A DNA stretch of 64,000 nucleotides, from contig CANNZV010000862.1 of NCBI GenBank assembly GCA_947561585.1, positions 62,001 through 126,000 on the forward strand, given 5' to 3'. This document shows, piece after piece, positions 1 through 11,800 of the stretch (position 1 is the stretch's first letter; each line of letters starts with the position of its first letter). The position numbers and the translations under genes are program-made. The DNA comes from Caprella mutica. Lineage: Eukaryota; Arthropoda; Malacostraca; Amphipoda; Caprellidae. The notes under the pieces are model-generated. The model made no database searches. It saw nothing but the letters and a program-made list of their open reading frames with translations, and had not been told where the DNA came from.

Positions 1-425
1 CAAAGATCTAAAGATCTCTTCCAAAGATCTAAAGATCTCTTCCAAATATCTAAAGATCTCTTCCAAAGATCAGAAGATCTCTTCCAAAGATCTAAAGATC
101 TCTTCCAAAGATCTAAAGATCTCTTCCAAAGATCTAAAGATCTCTTCCAAAGATCTAAAGATCTCTTCCAAAGATCTAAAGATCTCTTCCAAAGATCTAA
201 AGATCTCTTCCAAAGATCTAAAGATCTCTTCCAAAGATCTAAAGATCTCTTCCAAAGATCAGAAGATCTCTTCCAAAAATCTAAAGATCTCTTCCAAAGA
301 TCTGAAGATCTCTTCCAAAGATCTAAAGATCTCTTCCAAAGATCTAAAGATCTCTTCCAAAGATCTAAAGATCTCTTCCAAAGATCTAAAGATCTCTTCC
401 AAAGATCTAAAGATCTCTTCCAAAG
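1..425. repeat. 21-bp minisatellite, about 20 copies, cut by the window edge
   Basis: The unit is CAAAGATCTAAAGATCTCTTC, with AGATCT twice per unit and few substitutions. The period is a multiple of three, so the minus strand stays open and translates as a seven-residue repeat (EEIFRSL). No start context or non-repeat coding part supports a gene. Confidence 0.95.
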
Positions 426-426
426 A

Positions 427-1081
427 CTGTTCACAACTCTAACTCTCTTAATAGAGTTTCTGACGCGTTATTGTTATGCTAAAAAAATCGCTTCTCCGCT
501 GGCTTTATTAATCATTCTCTTCGGAATTTGGCGGTAAAACATTGGTTGGTATTTAGAGGTGCATTGCGATGCTTCTCTTTTGTGGAGAATGCGCATAGGA
601 TATTCTGGTGGTGGATTTACTTTCTATAGTCTCTCAAATTGTGTTACAATCAAATCTGTGATGGGATTGAATAGTGAAGTTGATGAATTTCTTCAGAGAA
701 ATTAGAGTGATGCGTAACGTGTAAAATATATACACTGGGGAAAACAAATATTCGGATGAATAAAAATTGTATTTTCATGTAAGTAAAAGACTTTTAAAAG
801 AAATTGTGGTAAATTTTATGTATAGAGATATATACAGTTAAATAATAATATCAAACTTGATTAATTCTAATTGAAATTATTACATTTTTTAAATTTACTG
901 ATGCTCATAGTTTCATACAAAACATAAAACACATATTACCCTAATTGAATGCTATGTATTATTATCTTTTATTGAGTTCAACACCTACCAGTCTATTCCT
1001 GTACGTTTCAATAAATGATTTGCATATATTAAATGGTATTTTGTGAATAACGCTATACATGTTTGACTGTTTAAGTTTAGG
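427..1081. other. AT-rich spacer, nothing recognised
   Basis: Unique AT-rich DNA between the left minisatellite and the Tc1 fragment. No ORF, palindrome or tandem repeat worth listing was seen. Confidence 0.5.
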
Positions 1082-1309
1082 GCAAGACATCAACATTCGA
1101 CAAGAATATGGTTCGCTGAAAATAACGTTGATGTCTTGCAATGGTTAAGTCAGTCCTTAGACTCGAACCCAATCGACAATTTACGGCGATATTTGAATTT
1201 CAAATTGGGAAATGAGTACCAACAAATATCAAGAAAGTTTAAGACAATATATAAAGAAGTATGGGATAAAATAATTATGCAGTACATTGACATGGTCAAT
1301 TCAGGTTAA
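1082..1309 (+). pseudogene. Tc1-like transposase, C-terminal fragment
   Basis: Read from 1082 the 76 codons include WFAENNVDVLQWLSQSLDSN, then PIDNLRRYL, KEVWDKII and a stop. This matches the end of Tc1/mariner DD34E transposases (WFxENxVxVLxWPSQSPDLNPIENLW). The third catalytic acidic residue sits in PIDNL, with Asp where Tc1 has Glu, and the following Trp is Arg. Only the last quarter remains and the front is cut in the HTxR motif, so it is dead. Terminal repeats were not identified. Confidence 0.85.
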
Positions 1310-2568
1310 TGTAATATAATATTTTTTATCATTTTTAATTTGAAAGCTGTAGTTTTTACATCATAAAAATTCATGAGTACTTTCCTGACATATTTTGGTA
1401 AAAGTGCCTATAATTAATTTGCTGTTACTTGATATAAAACCAGTCTTTAAATATTTTGACGAAGTGTTCATAGTGTGTGGCCTGCAATTAATCGCAAGTA
1501 AAGTTACTAATCACCAAAGAAAATTTATCTTCAAAAATACCTAAAATTCAAACATATCTATGAAATCTATCTATGGGAATCCATGCTAATGATATGTTCA
1601 ATAGCAATTCCTAGAATACCCATGCCTTTCACATATATAATTCAATTGATTCCAAAAGAGTATTGTGCGGACGAAGAAAAGGAGTCTATCCGAAAGAGTC
1701 TCTTTAGTAGAGCAAGGGGCAGTCCACTTAATTTTATACGCTACTTGGGAGTACTTTCACAAATGCCAACCTCTCAATTTATTCTAATGCTATTCACAAA
1801 TTAGAAATTTAGAATGTAGAGAAACACTTATGATACAGGTTAGACTTAGAAGGTGGAGTTGAATTTAGAAAAATGGTAATTTCCTGGGACAAACTTAACT
1901 GACAAAATATTAAGTTGAATACAGATTTGTTGGAAGAGTTCGATATGAAATATAGCAATTGCATTTCTAACTTTTAAAGAAATATGATTTTACATTATTT
2001 CAAAAGTTATAGAACAGAAATATTTCCATTTACATAAAATAGATCAGTATATCACACTTCAATAGTTTGGTTGATAATATATTTCATCAATGAATATACT
2101 TCTAAAGATGTTTCTCTTATAAGAACATTACTTCAAAGCCAAATTATTTAAATGTATTCGATGCCTTGAAAGTGTGTCAGTGTGAATATCATTAATAGTA
2201 TTATACTAATATCTTTGTTATAACTTGTTAATTTTCTTTGTCTAGAATCTTTTCAGTATATTGTAATCATGGTTTAGTTAGTTAATCTCTTTATGTAGTT
2301 TGCCTTTGAAGCTTAGGCTTAGCATTACCTCAATTATTCAAAATAATTAGAAAATACTTTTTTATAAACTTAAAGGATTATACCGTATATTCAAATCACT
2401 TATATGATTTAAATAAATTAATGATGTCATTGATATATTTGCTATTACATAATATTAACGAATATAAAATTATACATACTTTGGGAAAAGGAAACGATCG
2501 ATAATAAACTCTTTATGTATATTTTACAATGTATAGATTATAATAAATTTGATAAATGTAACTCTGAT
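1310..2568. other. AT-rich spacer, nothing recognised
   Basis: A 73-codon plus-strand ORF at 1583-1804 has no family features or splice context and is taken as chance. No clear repeat was seen. Confidence 0.45.
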
Positions 2569-3387
2569 TAAGGTAAGTTACTAGTTATTGGACAGTTCCA
2601 CATCTTCGACCATAGAAAATTAAAAGTATATATTAATTAACCCTTTAAAGACGAGATAAAACTTTAAGTCTCCGATTTTGATGCAATCTCTTGTGAGTTA
2701 TCTTTAATAATAATTATAATATAATATTTTTATTGAATTATAAACAGTACAGTGCATTATATAAGAGCATTTTACAAAGAGAATAATGAAAAATATATAA
2801 AAACTGTAGCTTTCAATATTCATACAATAAAGGAAAATAAATAAATTCACGCCCATTCGAGTTCGTATGTTCATTCACATCTTAGTTGCTGAATAAACGG
2901 TTGAGATTCATATGATCACGCAAATATCAAATTGAAATAATATAAATATTTGTAATTGTAAAGACAAATCCTTCATTTCCTACATTCTTTTATTTATATT
3001 GAATAAATCCACGTAAATTTCAGGTCGATGAATTTATAACTACCTGTTTAAATGGTCTTACCTTCTTACCGAAAAAGTTTGCCAAGGATGCCAAAAATTA
3101 AAAGTCATCAAATTAATGCTGCCAAATCCTATAATCTAAAGAAAATTACTGAATGATTGCATAAACATATAGTGGGGGTTATACTTAACATGTACATGAC
3201 AAGTTTGGTTCAGAGATACTGTTCAATTAAAAATGACAGAGTTTTAAAGTATGAATAATTTTGCGTGAACATAGGATCAAGCATGTCAAAATAAAGGGTT
3301 AAAATAACTAGTTAAAATATTCCATCATATATCTTCATCTTATATGACCAAAAATGTGGGTCTGTCCGATAATTCATGACCTACCCA
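2569..3387. mobile_element. Palindromic MITE (family A) split by a piggyBac-like insertion
   Basis: The left arm AGGTAAGTTACTAGTTATTG and the right arm ending CCGATAATTCATGACCTACC are the family A termini. They lie about 800 bp apart because another element (2641-3298) is inserted between them. Confidence 0.65.
2641..3298. mobile_element. piggyBac-like non-autonomous element with TTAA target duplication
   Basis: The ends are TTAA|CCCTTTA and TAAAGGG|TTAA: CCC/GGG termini with a 7-bp inverted repeat and the exact TTAA duplication typical of piggyBac. The 658-bp interior is AT-rich and has no transposase. Removing it rejoins the arms of a family A MITE, which supports both calls. Confidence 0.7.
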
Positions 3388-3638
3388 TTATAATAAAATT
3401 GAAATAAGATAATTCAAAATCCTAAATGCAATATATTCTACTCGTATATGTGCAGTCATTGATAAAAAACATTCAATAAATTACATATATAATATTTTTA
3501 TTATCTTTTAAAATTGAAGTAAAATTTATTGTTATTTAATAAAAATTACCTAATGGAGATACAAATCCTGTACCAAAAGAGTCTCTTCTTAGAAGAATTA
3601 ATTCTATTTATTATTGTATCTTTTTAATTACAATGTAG

Positions 3639-4158
3639 TCCACCTTGGTTCATCAGTGAAATATTTCTATGTTATTCGTACGGGGATAAAAATGAGGTTC
3701 ATCATCTTCTGTTCAGCTGTCGATTTGGTTAATTTTGGAGAATTGTAATTCGATATTTGGACACCTAATGTCAAACCGTATTCATTGATGTTTAGTTATT
3801 GAAATACAAAAGTTTAGACGTCTTCTGTTTTCCTTTCGAAAGCCTGTGCAGCGTTTTGCTCCAAAGAGACGAGCAAAAGCACCACACAACCACTCAAAGC
3901 GACAGGCACTCAACCATTGACTCGTCTGACGGTAAACAGACCACACATAACGTCTTAAATGACTCATAACTTTTTTTATTTCAAAACAAGTTTCAATAAA
4001 CTTCACAGCAATGAATGTGTTTAAACATCAGGAATTCATTTATCGAATGTAAATTCTCTAAGATTAAGTTAATCGTCAGCTGCACAAATGTTAACGAACC
4101 TAATTTTTTATCCCCGTACGAATAACATAAGAATATTTCACTGACAAGCTAAGGTGGA
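3639..4158. mobile_element. 520-bp element with terminal inverted repeats of about 65 bp
   Basis: TCCACCTTGGTTCATCAGTG at 3639 is mirrored near 4158, and the arms continue through GTTATTCGTACGGGGATAAA with a few changes. The interior (3800-3980) is less AT-rich but has no recognisable transposase; a 74-codon minus-strand ORF there matches nothing known to me. The superfamily is undecided. Confidence 0.7.
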
Positions 4159-4333
4159 ACACTGCTCACTTTATCAAGTGTATATTAGCTAACCTTTATC
4201 GCCTCACAAAATTTGGTCGTACTAACTTTCTTCTTTGGTCGCTGTAGGGGAGACAATGAAGAGAAAAAACTGAAATTTTAGGAAGATAACATACAATATA
4301 GAATATTCCAAATGTTCCAATTTCCAATGAAAA

Positions 4334-4506
4334 TAACATTCTAGAGTATAAGTTCCGAGTTTTAGAACATATAAGAAATAGAATATATTGTGAATATTAT
4401 TTAAAACGTTATTTTATTACTAATCAAAATAACGAGTAGATATGTCAATTATTGTACTTTTTCTTATATGATCGATAATGTGAAACCGTCCGATAACTCA
4501 GAACTT
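4334..4506. mobile_element. Degraded family A MITE
   Basis: The right half, TATATGATCGATAATGTGAA to CCGATAACTCAGAACTTA, is clear. The left half keeps TAAGTTCCGAGTT and ACATATAAGAAA with a deletion between them. Confidence 0.5.
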
Positions 4507-4554
4507 ATTCCTTTCTGTGCGTGAGAGAAAATTGGTTACTAATTATTGGGGAAA

Positions 4555-4712
4555 TTGTGACAATATGCTTTATAAATCATAGAGAATATTATAGACGGAG
4601 AGAATTAAAGAGTATTGAATGGTTCTACACCAGCGGTATATAGTATTCGATACCATTTCATTTCGTCTGTGATATTCTCAAGATCTATGATTTATAAAGC
4701 ATATTGTCACAA
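4555..4712. mobile_element. 158-bp MITE (family B) with 29-bp perfect inverted repeats
   Basis: The end TTGTGACAATATGCTTTATA is followed by AATCATAGA and mirrored exactly at 4684-4712. A truncated relative sharing the interior ATTGAATGGTTCTACACCAG lies at 27649-27760. Confidence 0.8.
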
Positions 4713-4722
4713 CTCTATTAAT

Positions 4723-5012
4723 TACTTATCATATTGATTGTTTAAAGTAAGAGAAAGATTTTATTTTAAGTGGATGCTAATTTTAATGATAAATTACTTA
4801 ACTACATTAATAAATTTAATAAAAGTGCAATGTGGATTTTTCTTAAAAAATCAAGAAAATCATTAATTTCTACACGTATTTAATTAGTTTCAAATACATT
4901 TAACTTAAGTTAAATATCTAAATATCAGAATCTATAGTCAATTAAAATACTTTGTTGTTACTGTAATTAACTAAATAATTGACGGATAATAATTGATGAA
5001 CAAATTTAAATT
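4723..5012. other. AT-rich spacer
   Basis: No ORF or organised repeat was seen between two MITEs downstream of the Sidestep-like gene. Confidence 0.4.
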
Positions 5013-5214
5013 AGGGTAAAATACGAATTATCGGTCAGTTTCACATCTTCGGTCATATAAGAAAAAACGATATTATAATGGTTATTTTATTCTAATTGGT
5101 ATCCATGATACCTGCAGGTATCATGGACACCAATTTGAATAGATACCATTATAATATCGTTTTTTCTTATATGACCGAAGATGTGAAACTGACCGATAAT
5201 TCGTAATTTACCTA
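5013..5214. mobile_element. Near-perfect palindromic MITE, family A
   Basis: A 202-bp hairpin: AGGGTAAAATACGAATTATC pairs with its mirror at 5194-5214 and the arms match almost without break to the centre GATACCTGCAGGTATC near 5115. A transcript would fold on itself for about 95 bp per arm. Confidence 0.85.
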
Positions 5215-5267
5215 CAAGTTTTCCTTCTCCAAATAGATCTGATTATCATTTTAGGTAATAATATAAA

Positions 5268-5302
5268 TTTTATTCAAATGTATGGTTACTGTACATTTTA
5301 TT
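5268..5302 (-). promoter_or_regulatory. Candidate polyadenylation signals of the Sidestep-like gene
   Basis: Two AATAAA hexamers occur on the minus strand, at 5302-5297 and 5273-5268, 183 and 212 nt after the stop codon. A palindromic MITE starts about 55 nt beyond. AATAAA is common by chance in DNA this AT-rich, so confidence is limited. Confidence 0.4.
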
Positions 5303-5484
5303 ACTGTTCTATCTTTTCTGAATACAATTATCACACGTAAGTTCCTGAATTAATTTGTAAAGATTATACTCTTTTTGCTTCATAATGTATAAATATTGTC
5401 GTCATTATAATTGAAAAAAAATCATCCGCATACATTGTAAGACTCTTAAATTGCTCTAACATTAAAATTGTAAAAGTTTCTACA

Positions 5485-5865
5485 TCACAGAATGCTTTCT
5501 TCAGATGAAATCATGGATAAAACATTGACAAAAAGCTCCCTATCACCAACGTGAATTTTTTCACATGTAGAATCAGAAGCTCTACCGTAAGGTCCAGTGG
5601 TAGCGTCCGAATCCGTTAATTCAGCAGGTCGCTCAAAATTAGCGTTCGAGTTTTTCTCAATCTGAGTCACATCAGTTGGCAAGAAAATGGCAGCTCTATC
5701 AGACAATCTTCTTTCTCTTGGATAATAACTTTTTGAAGTCGGATGGACGTTCGAGTTGGGAGTTTTAGAAACTTTTTCCGCTGTAAGCACGACAGTTTCG
5801 TCATATGCGGCAGAATAACATGTCTCGGTGGTGGGTGAACTCCCTACAGAGTCTGCTACTTTAAT
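5485..5865 (-). CDS. Sidestep-like exon 16: C-terminal cytoplasmic tail and stop
   Basis: The acceptor is CCCTCTATCCACCAG. The frame runs 126 codons from IKVADSVGSSPTTE to FVNVLSMISSEESIL and ends in TGA at 5487-5485. It is polar, rich in Ser, Thr and Asp, with tyrosines at CYSAAY, SYYP and GPYGR that could be phosphorylated (inference). No domain is recognised. GC is higher than in the flanks. The open frame extends past the acceptor in the same phase, which supports it. Confidence 0.85.
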   Translation of the reverse strand: MKVADSVGSSPTTETCYSAAYDETVVLTAEKVSKTPNSNVHPTSKSYYPRERRLSDRAAIFLPTDVTQIEKNSNANFERPAELTDSDATTGPYGRASDSTCEKIHVGDRELFVNVLSMISSEESIL

Positions 5866-8800
5866 CTGGTGGATAGAGGGTAGAAAGAAGGTTTGAATTC
5901 AACATGATGTGATTTCTTTTAAAATAAATAGGTACCATATTACAAAAAATGGGTAAAATCCAAGTTATCGGACGGTTTCCATTTTCGATTATATATGATA
6001 TAAAAACTATATAATAGTTAGAATTTAACACGTTATGGTAATTGGTATCCATGATACCATCTGATAACATGGAAACCAATTAAAATAAAAGTTAAATAGT
6101 AATTAATAAGAATATATTAATTATATGATCGAAAGCGTGGAACTGTCCGATATCTCAGAGCTTACTCTATGATGATTTACTACAAATTTGACAAAAAAAA
6201 AAAACTTACGTCCATATTTGAAGACTTCTGTGAAATAGAAGCTGAAAAATAATTAAAAATAGATTTAGTGTACTGCATTCGTTATCAACGTATCAACTTA
6301 ATTCACATATGCATTGTATTGCTTTTAGCTTAAAAGGCATTAGGTGTTCTATATATAATTTAAATAAAATATATTGTAAAGATCAGAGCGACTCATAACT
6401 ATAAGGGACAATTTATGAATAAATAAAGAATTTTATATCAACCCTCACCATCATCTAGGAAGCCATGCGCATCTTCTTCACTGGGTATGTGGTCTATTAT
6501 TTTGTGGCCCTGTCTACTGGAGGACATTCTTCTACGAGCCAAACAGTAGAGAAAGGTAGTTAGGAGGATTATGGAGGCGGCCGTGAGAGACCACCCTACG
6601 ATATGGAGGCTGATGGAAGAAGAGGAGGATTTGGAGGAGCTCCTTGGTTTGGGCCGTGTCTCCTTCACTGAAATTCCGAAACAAAAATAGAGTTTATCAA
6701 CAAGTACAGTAGACCTCCTCTATAGTGAAGTCTTGAGAAAGAGAACTACCTCGTATAGTGAACACATTTCCTTTAGTCTTCCGTAAAAAAACAATTAGTT
6801 TTCTAAAGCTGATAGCCATTCATGGCAAACTAAAGAAAATTGGTTCAGGGTACATTCTTTACTCTACAATGTTCTATAGCAATAGATTAATTTAAAGGTT
6901 TAAATGATAAATTGATTTCTTATTCAGTCGACAACAAATTTTTTAGCTAGTTTTTTTTTGCTCACTTTTATTGCATTTAAAAGTCCACTCCACACGATCC
7001 CCAAACATATTTTATAACTTTAATCGAAATACTATTCATGTGTCCATAGAAAATAGTTTGGATGCAAATATTGTTATTTATTTATATATAAAATAAATTA
7101 GATGGAAACACACGCAGCAGAGGCCGCTGCAGTCGTGAACATACGAACAAACTATTTTTCATATAACATGTATTTTCTAAACAATTAAACAATAAATACA
7201 AAAGAATTAAGAAAATTAATAACAAACTATTCACATAAACCCTCAAGTTTGCTATTCAGTGTCATTTGTTTCAGTTTTACTTTTCTAGGAATAGTTGGAG
7301 TTAACGTTTGTATTCTTTTAGATCGAAAGAGCGCCGCTAGAGGGCCAACTATTTTATTATTATATTTTAAATGCAAATTTAAAAAAGGATTTCATTGTAT
7401 GATGTTCCTTATTCAATTAATATATCTTATTAAGTTATTAGCTATAACATCAATTTGCGTGTATTTGACATGTAAGATTGCTTAATTACTTCTTGCAAAG
7501 TCTTTTCAATAGAACAAAGTAAGTCTTTATGCTGAAATATGATATTTATAGAAATTTGAGAGGTTAATTAAGTTCTGCAGTAAAATCTGAGCGTTGGACG
7601 TATTTTCTTTATAATTTTCAATCATATAAGAAAGAGTTAATAATTTGACGTTTTAACTGGTTATTTTAATTAGTATCCATGATACCAGCTGGTATCATGG
7701 ATACTAATTAAAATAACCAGTTGAAATGTTACATTGTATACTTTTTTATGTTTAATAGCCGATTTAGAACTCAAAGCTTGATATTTCAATCACCCTTCAA
7801 TAAAATAAGGTTATCTCTTTAAAATCTAACAATCGTCTCTTTATTAAATCCTCTCACCCGAATACTCAGCAACTGTAGAGGTCGCCATGGCAGACACCAA
7901 CACAGGAGTGGTGCTCTCCTTAGTTACATACACTCTCAGGCTATAGTGAGTCACTGGCTCTAACTGAGCCACTAAAAATGTTGCCTCCTTCGATAGGACT
8001 TCTGATATCAATTTACCGGTCTTTTCGTACACCTGGAAATAAAGTAGTTTGATTATTTAATTTTTAAGAAAAATATAAGAAACTTGGTGGGGACTTTAAT
8101 ATTATCTAAATTGATAAATGAGTTAGTAAATTATTAAAATGCAAACTCTGAAGCATATCGGCTATAATTAAAGATGGGTACATTTTGAAATATATTACCA
8201 GCTAGTATTCAATAATTATACGATGATAGTATGAATTTTATATAATGATGCGTAATTAACAAGCCCTGTCACTGCAAACCTCACTTGCATGTAAATGAAA
8301 ATAAAATAATAAGTAAAAGGTATATAATATATCATTATAACTCACTAGTGTACCTGCCTGTTAAAAATAACGGGTTTTCAGTAGTAAAATATTACCCGTT
8401 GTTAGGTTACTTTTAGTGAATTCAAATAAAATTTATTTTGCTGTATAAACTGATGCTTTATTTCATAGATAAAATACATATAGAAATTTAATAAAAATAA
8501 AAACATAAGAATTTAAATATCAAGTCAATATATTCCCGTGCGTACCATAGTTACATTCTTCATGTTTAATACCCATAGTGTAAAAGCGGACACCAAATAA
8601 ATAAATTTAACACACGAGGGAATTTATTAGGATTGTTTATTTTATTTGGTATCCATGATACATGCAGGTATCATGGATACTGAAATAAACAGCTCGTGGT
8701 AATTTATTTTTTGTTTTTAGATCAATTTATTAACGAACAAATGAAAATCTTTCCAGACCAAAATAATGATTTAAAAAATCTTTACTCTACAATTATTTAA

Positions 8801-11800
8801 CATCACTTATTTTAACAGAAACAAAACAAAGAAGTTCTTTCTAATATTTGATATAGACAATTTTAACTAATAATTTAATATCCGAAATTTTCCTGGTAAA
8901 TTTTTCTCGCGTTCACTTCTCAGTTTAGACCCACTGAGTCAGACATTGCATTAGAGTAACAAATTCCCAGGAATGAATCAATAAATGTCCAGGTGGTGAT
9001 TTGGCGTTCTCTATGAGTGGATTGGAGTCCGAATAACACACTCCATCATACGTTATAACATGGTTATTACACTCTGTAATATTGATAGCACAATAAAAGT
9101 CTTCCTGGATTGTCAATTCGGAGTCCAAATCACCTTAGAGACGAAAACAGGTATTTGGAATGATGATTTTTCTGCGAATTAGGATAAGTTATGAATTATT
9201 GGTTGAATCAACATCTTCGAACATATTAGAAAGAGATGAATTGCTTAACTTTTTCACTCGTTTTTACCTTCAGAAAATTGCAGAAGGTTATTTTTTTATC
9301 AACGTTTAATTTATTTATTTATGTATTTATTTGTAATCTTGTTATACGTATAACTCAAATAGTATTCAACCAAATTGCCTGAAATTTAGTGGGACGATTG
9401 GTCAATGTCCAGCAACCATTTGATTAGATTTTGGGAGCGATCGAGTGAAAGGTTAAGGTCAAGGTCACATAAAGGTCAAAATGCCAGTTCTGCTTTAATA
9501 AGAATCCAAATACATGTAGATATCATGGATAACAATATAAACTCAAAACGAAAATAATGATTATTGTATACTTTTCCGAAGACGTGGAATCATCCGATAA
9601 CTTGGAACGTAATTTTCTATATCCAAATTACCGTTATTATACCATGACGCATCCACTTTACCGATATTATCTTAGGAGACAAAAATTTAAATGCAAAAAT
9701 TCACATAATTCAATACTCGGGTACTGTAAAACTCCTGAGTTCTGAGTTATGAAGTGCACCTGAGTTATGAAGTGCACCTGAGTTATGAAGTTTATTCCTA
9801 TTATTATTGATAATAATGGGCGTTAAGAATTGCGTTATAGTTATCCTTTAATGACCCTAGTTTTCTATGAATCATAGAAAACTCTCTGGTGCACACGATA
9901 TATGGAGTGGATCAGAGTTATGAAATAGTTTTCTATGTTTAAGTTATAGAAAATGATATACATGAAGAATTTCGGCATAGTTATTCCTCAATGACCATAG
10001 TTTTCTATGATCTCATAGAAAACTATTTAGTGCACCCGAGATATGAAGTGGCTTTGGAATTTGAATCCACTGACATTCACCAACAATAATTACAAACCTC
10101 TACTCGGTAGGTGGCGCTGCTGTCATTTGTTTCAAGACCAGAACATTGGACAGTCAGAGAAGAAGATGTGATGTTCAGAAGCAGACAACTTGGAGCAGGA
10201 ATACCTGGGAAGAAAAAAAACTTATTTATCTCATGGCAGGACCTATCAGAGGAAAGTGTCTCTGCATGATGTACCATTAGAGAAAAGAGTGTCTGCATGA
10301 TGTACTATCAGAGAAAAGTGTCTTAACATGATGTACTATCAGAGAAAAGTGTGTCTGCATGATGTACTATCAGAGGAAAGTGTCTTAACATGATGTACTA
10401 TCAGAGAAAAGTGTGTCTGCATGATGTACTATCAGAGGAAAGTGTCTTAACATGATGTACTATCAGAGAAAAGTGTCTCCGCATGATACTAATTTCTCAA
10501 ATCACAGTTTTCTATTTTTTATTTTCGAAATTTACAAATTTGTCATCGTGAACCCATACCAATTTTAAAATATCTACAAACATTACAATTAGTAAAGTTT
10601 ATTTCTGGAATTGTTAAATTAGTAAACTGTCAAAAAAATCATTACGAATACACTTTTCTTTGACTGTTTAAAAGTAATTCAATTTAAAATACAATATAGG
10701 TTAGTTACTTACTAGAATATTCGATGATGAATTTGCAAGGTTCATCTTGAATTCCAACATCGTTGATTCCGTAGCAGAAAAATTCGAGAAGTTGGTTCTC
10801 CGTTTTCTCGTGCTTGGTTCTAATTTCTACGGTGGACCATTGGTTACCTGAATCTGCAGAAGCAGTCATTCAAAAATAATAATAAGTTAGGTTCACAATT
10901 AGAAAAATATGCTAAATATTGGACGATAGGTCATACCTATATTTATCATATTTTATATGAACATTCATGTTGCACATAATTTCAATTGAATGTGTCAAAT
11001 AAGGTAAAGTATCTATCAAATATCGGCCTCGAGCCCTCGACATTAGGACACTTTGCCTACCTACTTTCTAGCGATCAACATCAGTTACTCTTCATTTTAC
11101 GAAAGAAAACAGATATTTTCACCTTTACCTGTTGCTCTTGGAATAAAATAAGGAATGTACATTTATTGCGTGAATCAGGAAACGTGAAATTCAGTCAATT
11201 TATTTACTTTAAGTATTTAAATAATTCAAACTCGGCATATGTAATATTTTAGCATTATATGATAGATAAACATTAATTAAATACAGTTATGATATGTTAC
11301 AGATGAAATTACTGTAGTTAAAATAAGCGAACATCCAATAGATAGCGTTGTTTACAATATTTTCCAATAGATGACCTTGCGTCATCTATTCCTTGATATA
11401 GAGTTAATATCGGCATAGTAAATAAGCAATGGTTAATCACTTTTAAGGTAAATAAACACTATACTAAGTAGAAAAACTATTTCTAGAGTTATAATTATGA
11501 ATGTTACACGTAGATTATAAACTTATTTGCGTATAGTTAAAGGTAATGCAACAAAATGACGAAAAAAGACATGTGGAAAACTTGTACAATTTGTCACTAG
11601 ATGGCGCTTTCACAAATTTAATCAAATTATATTTTGTTTAATAAGTATTACTTAGAATTAGATGAACAAATTTTTTTACTTATTTAAATATGCTAATCCC
11701 ATTAAAAATCATATAAATCCATTTTTATTTTACTCGCTACCTCACTTCTGTTGAAGAAAACGTAACGCTATTTTTGGTCCTGATTTGGACCCTTTACTCA

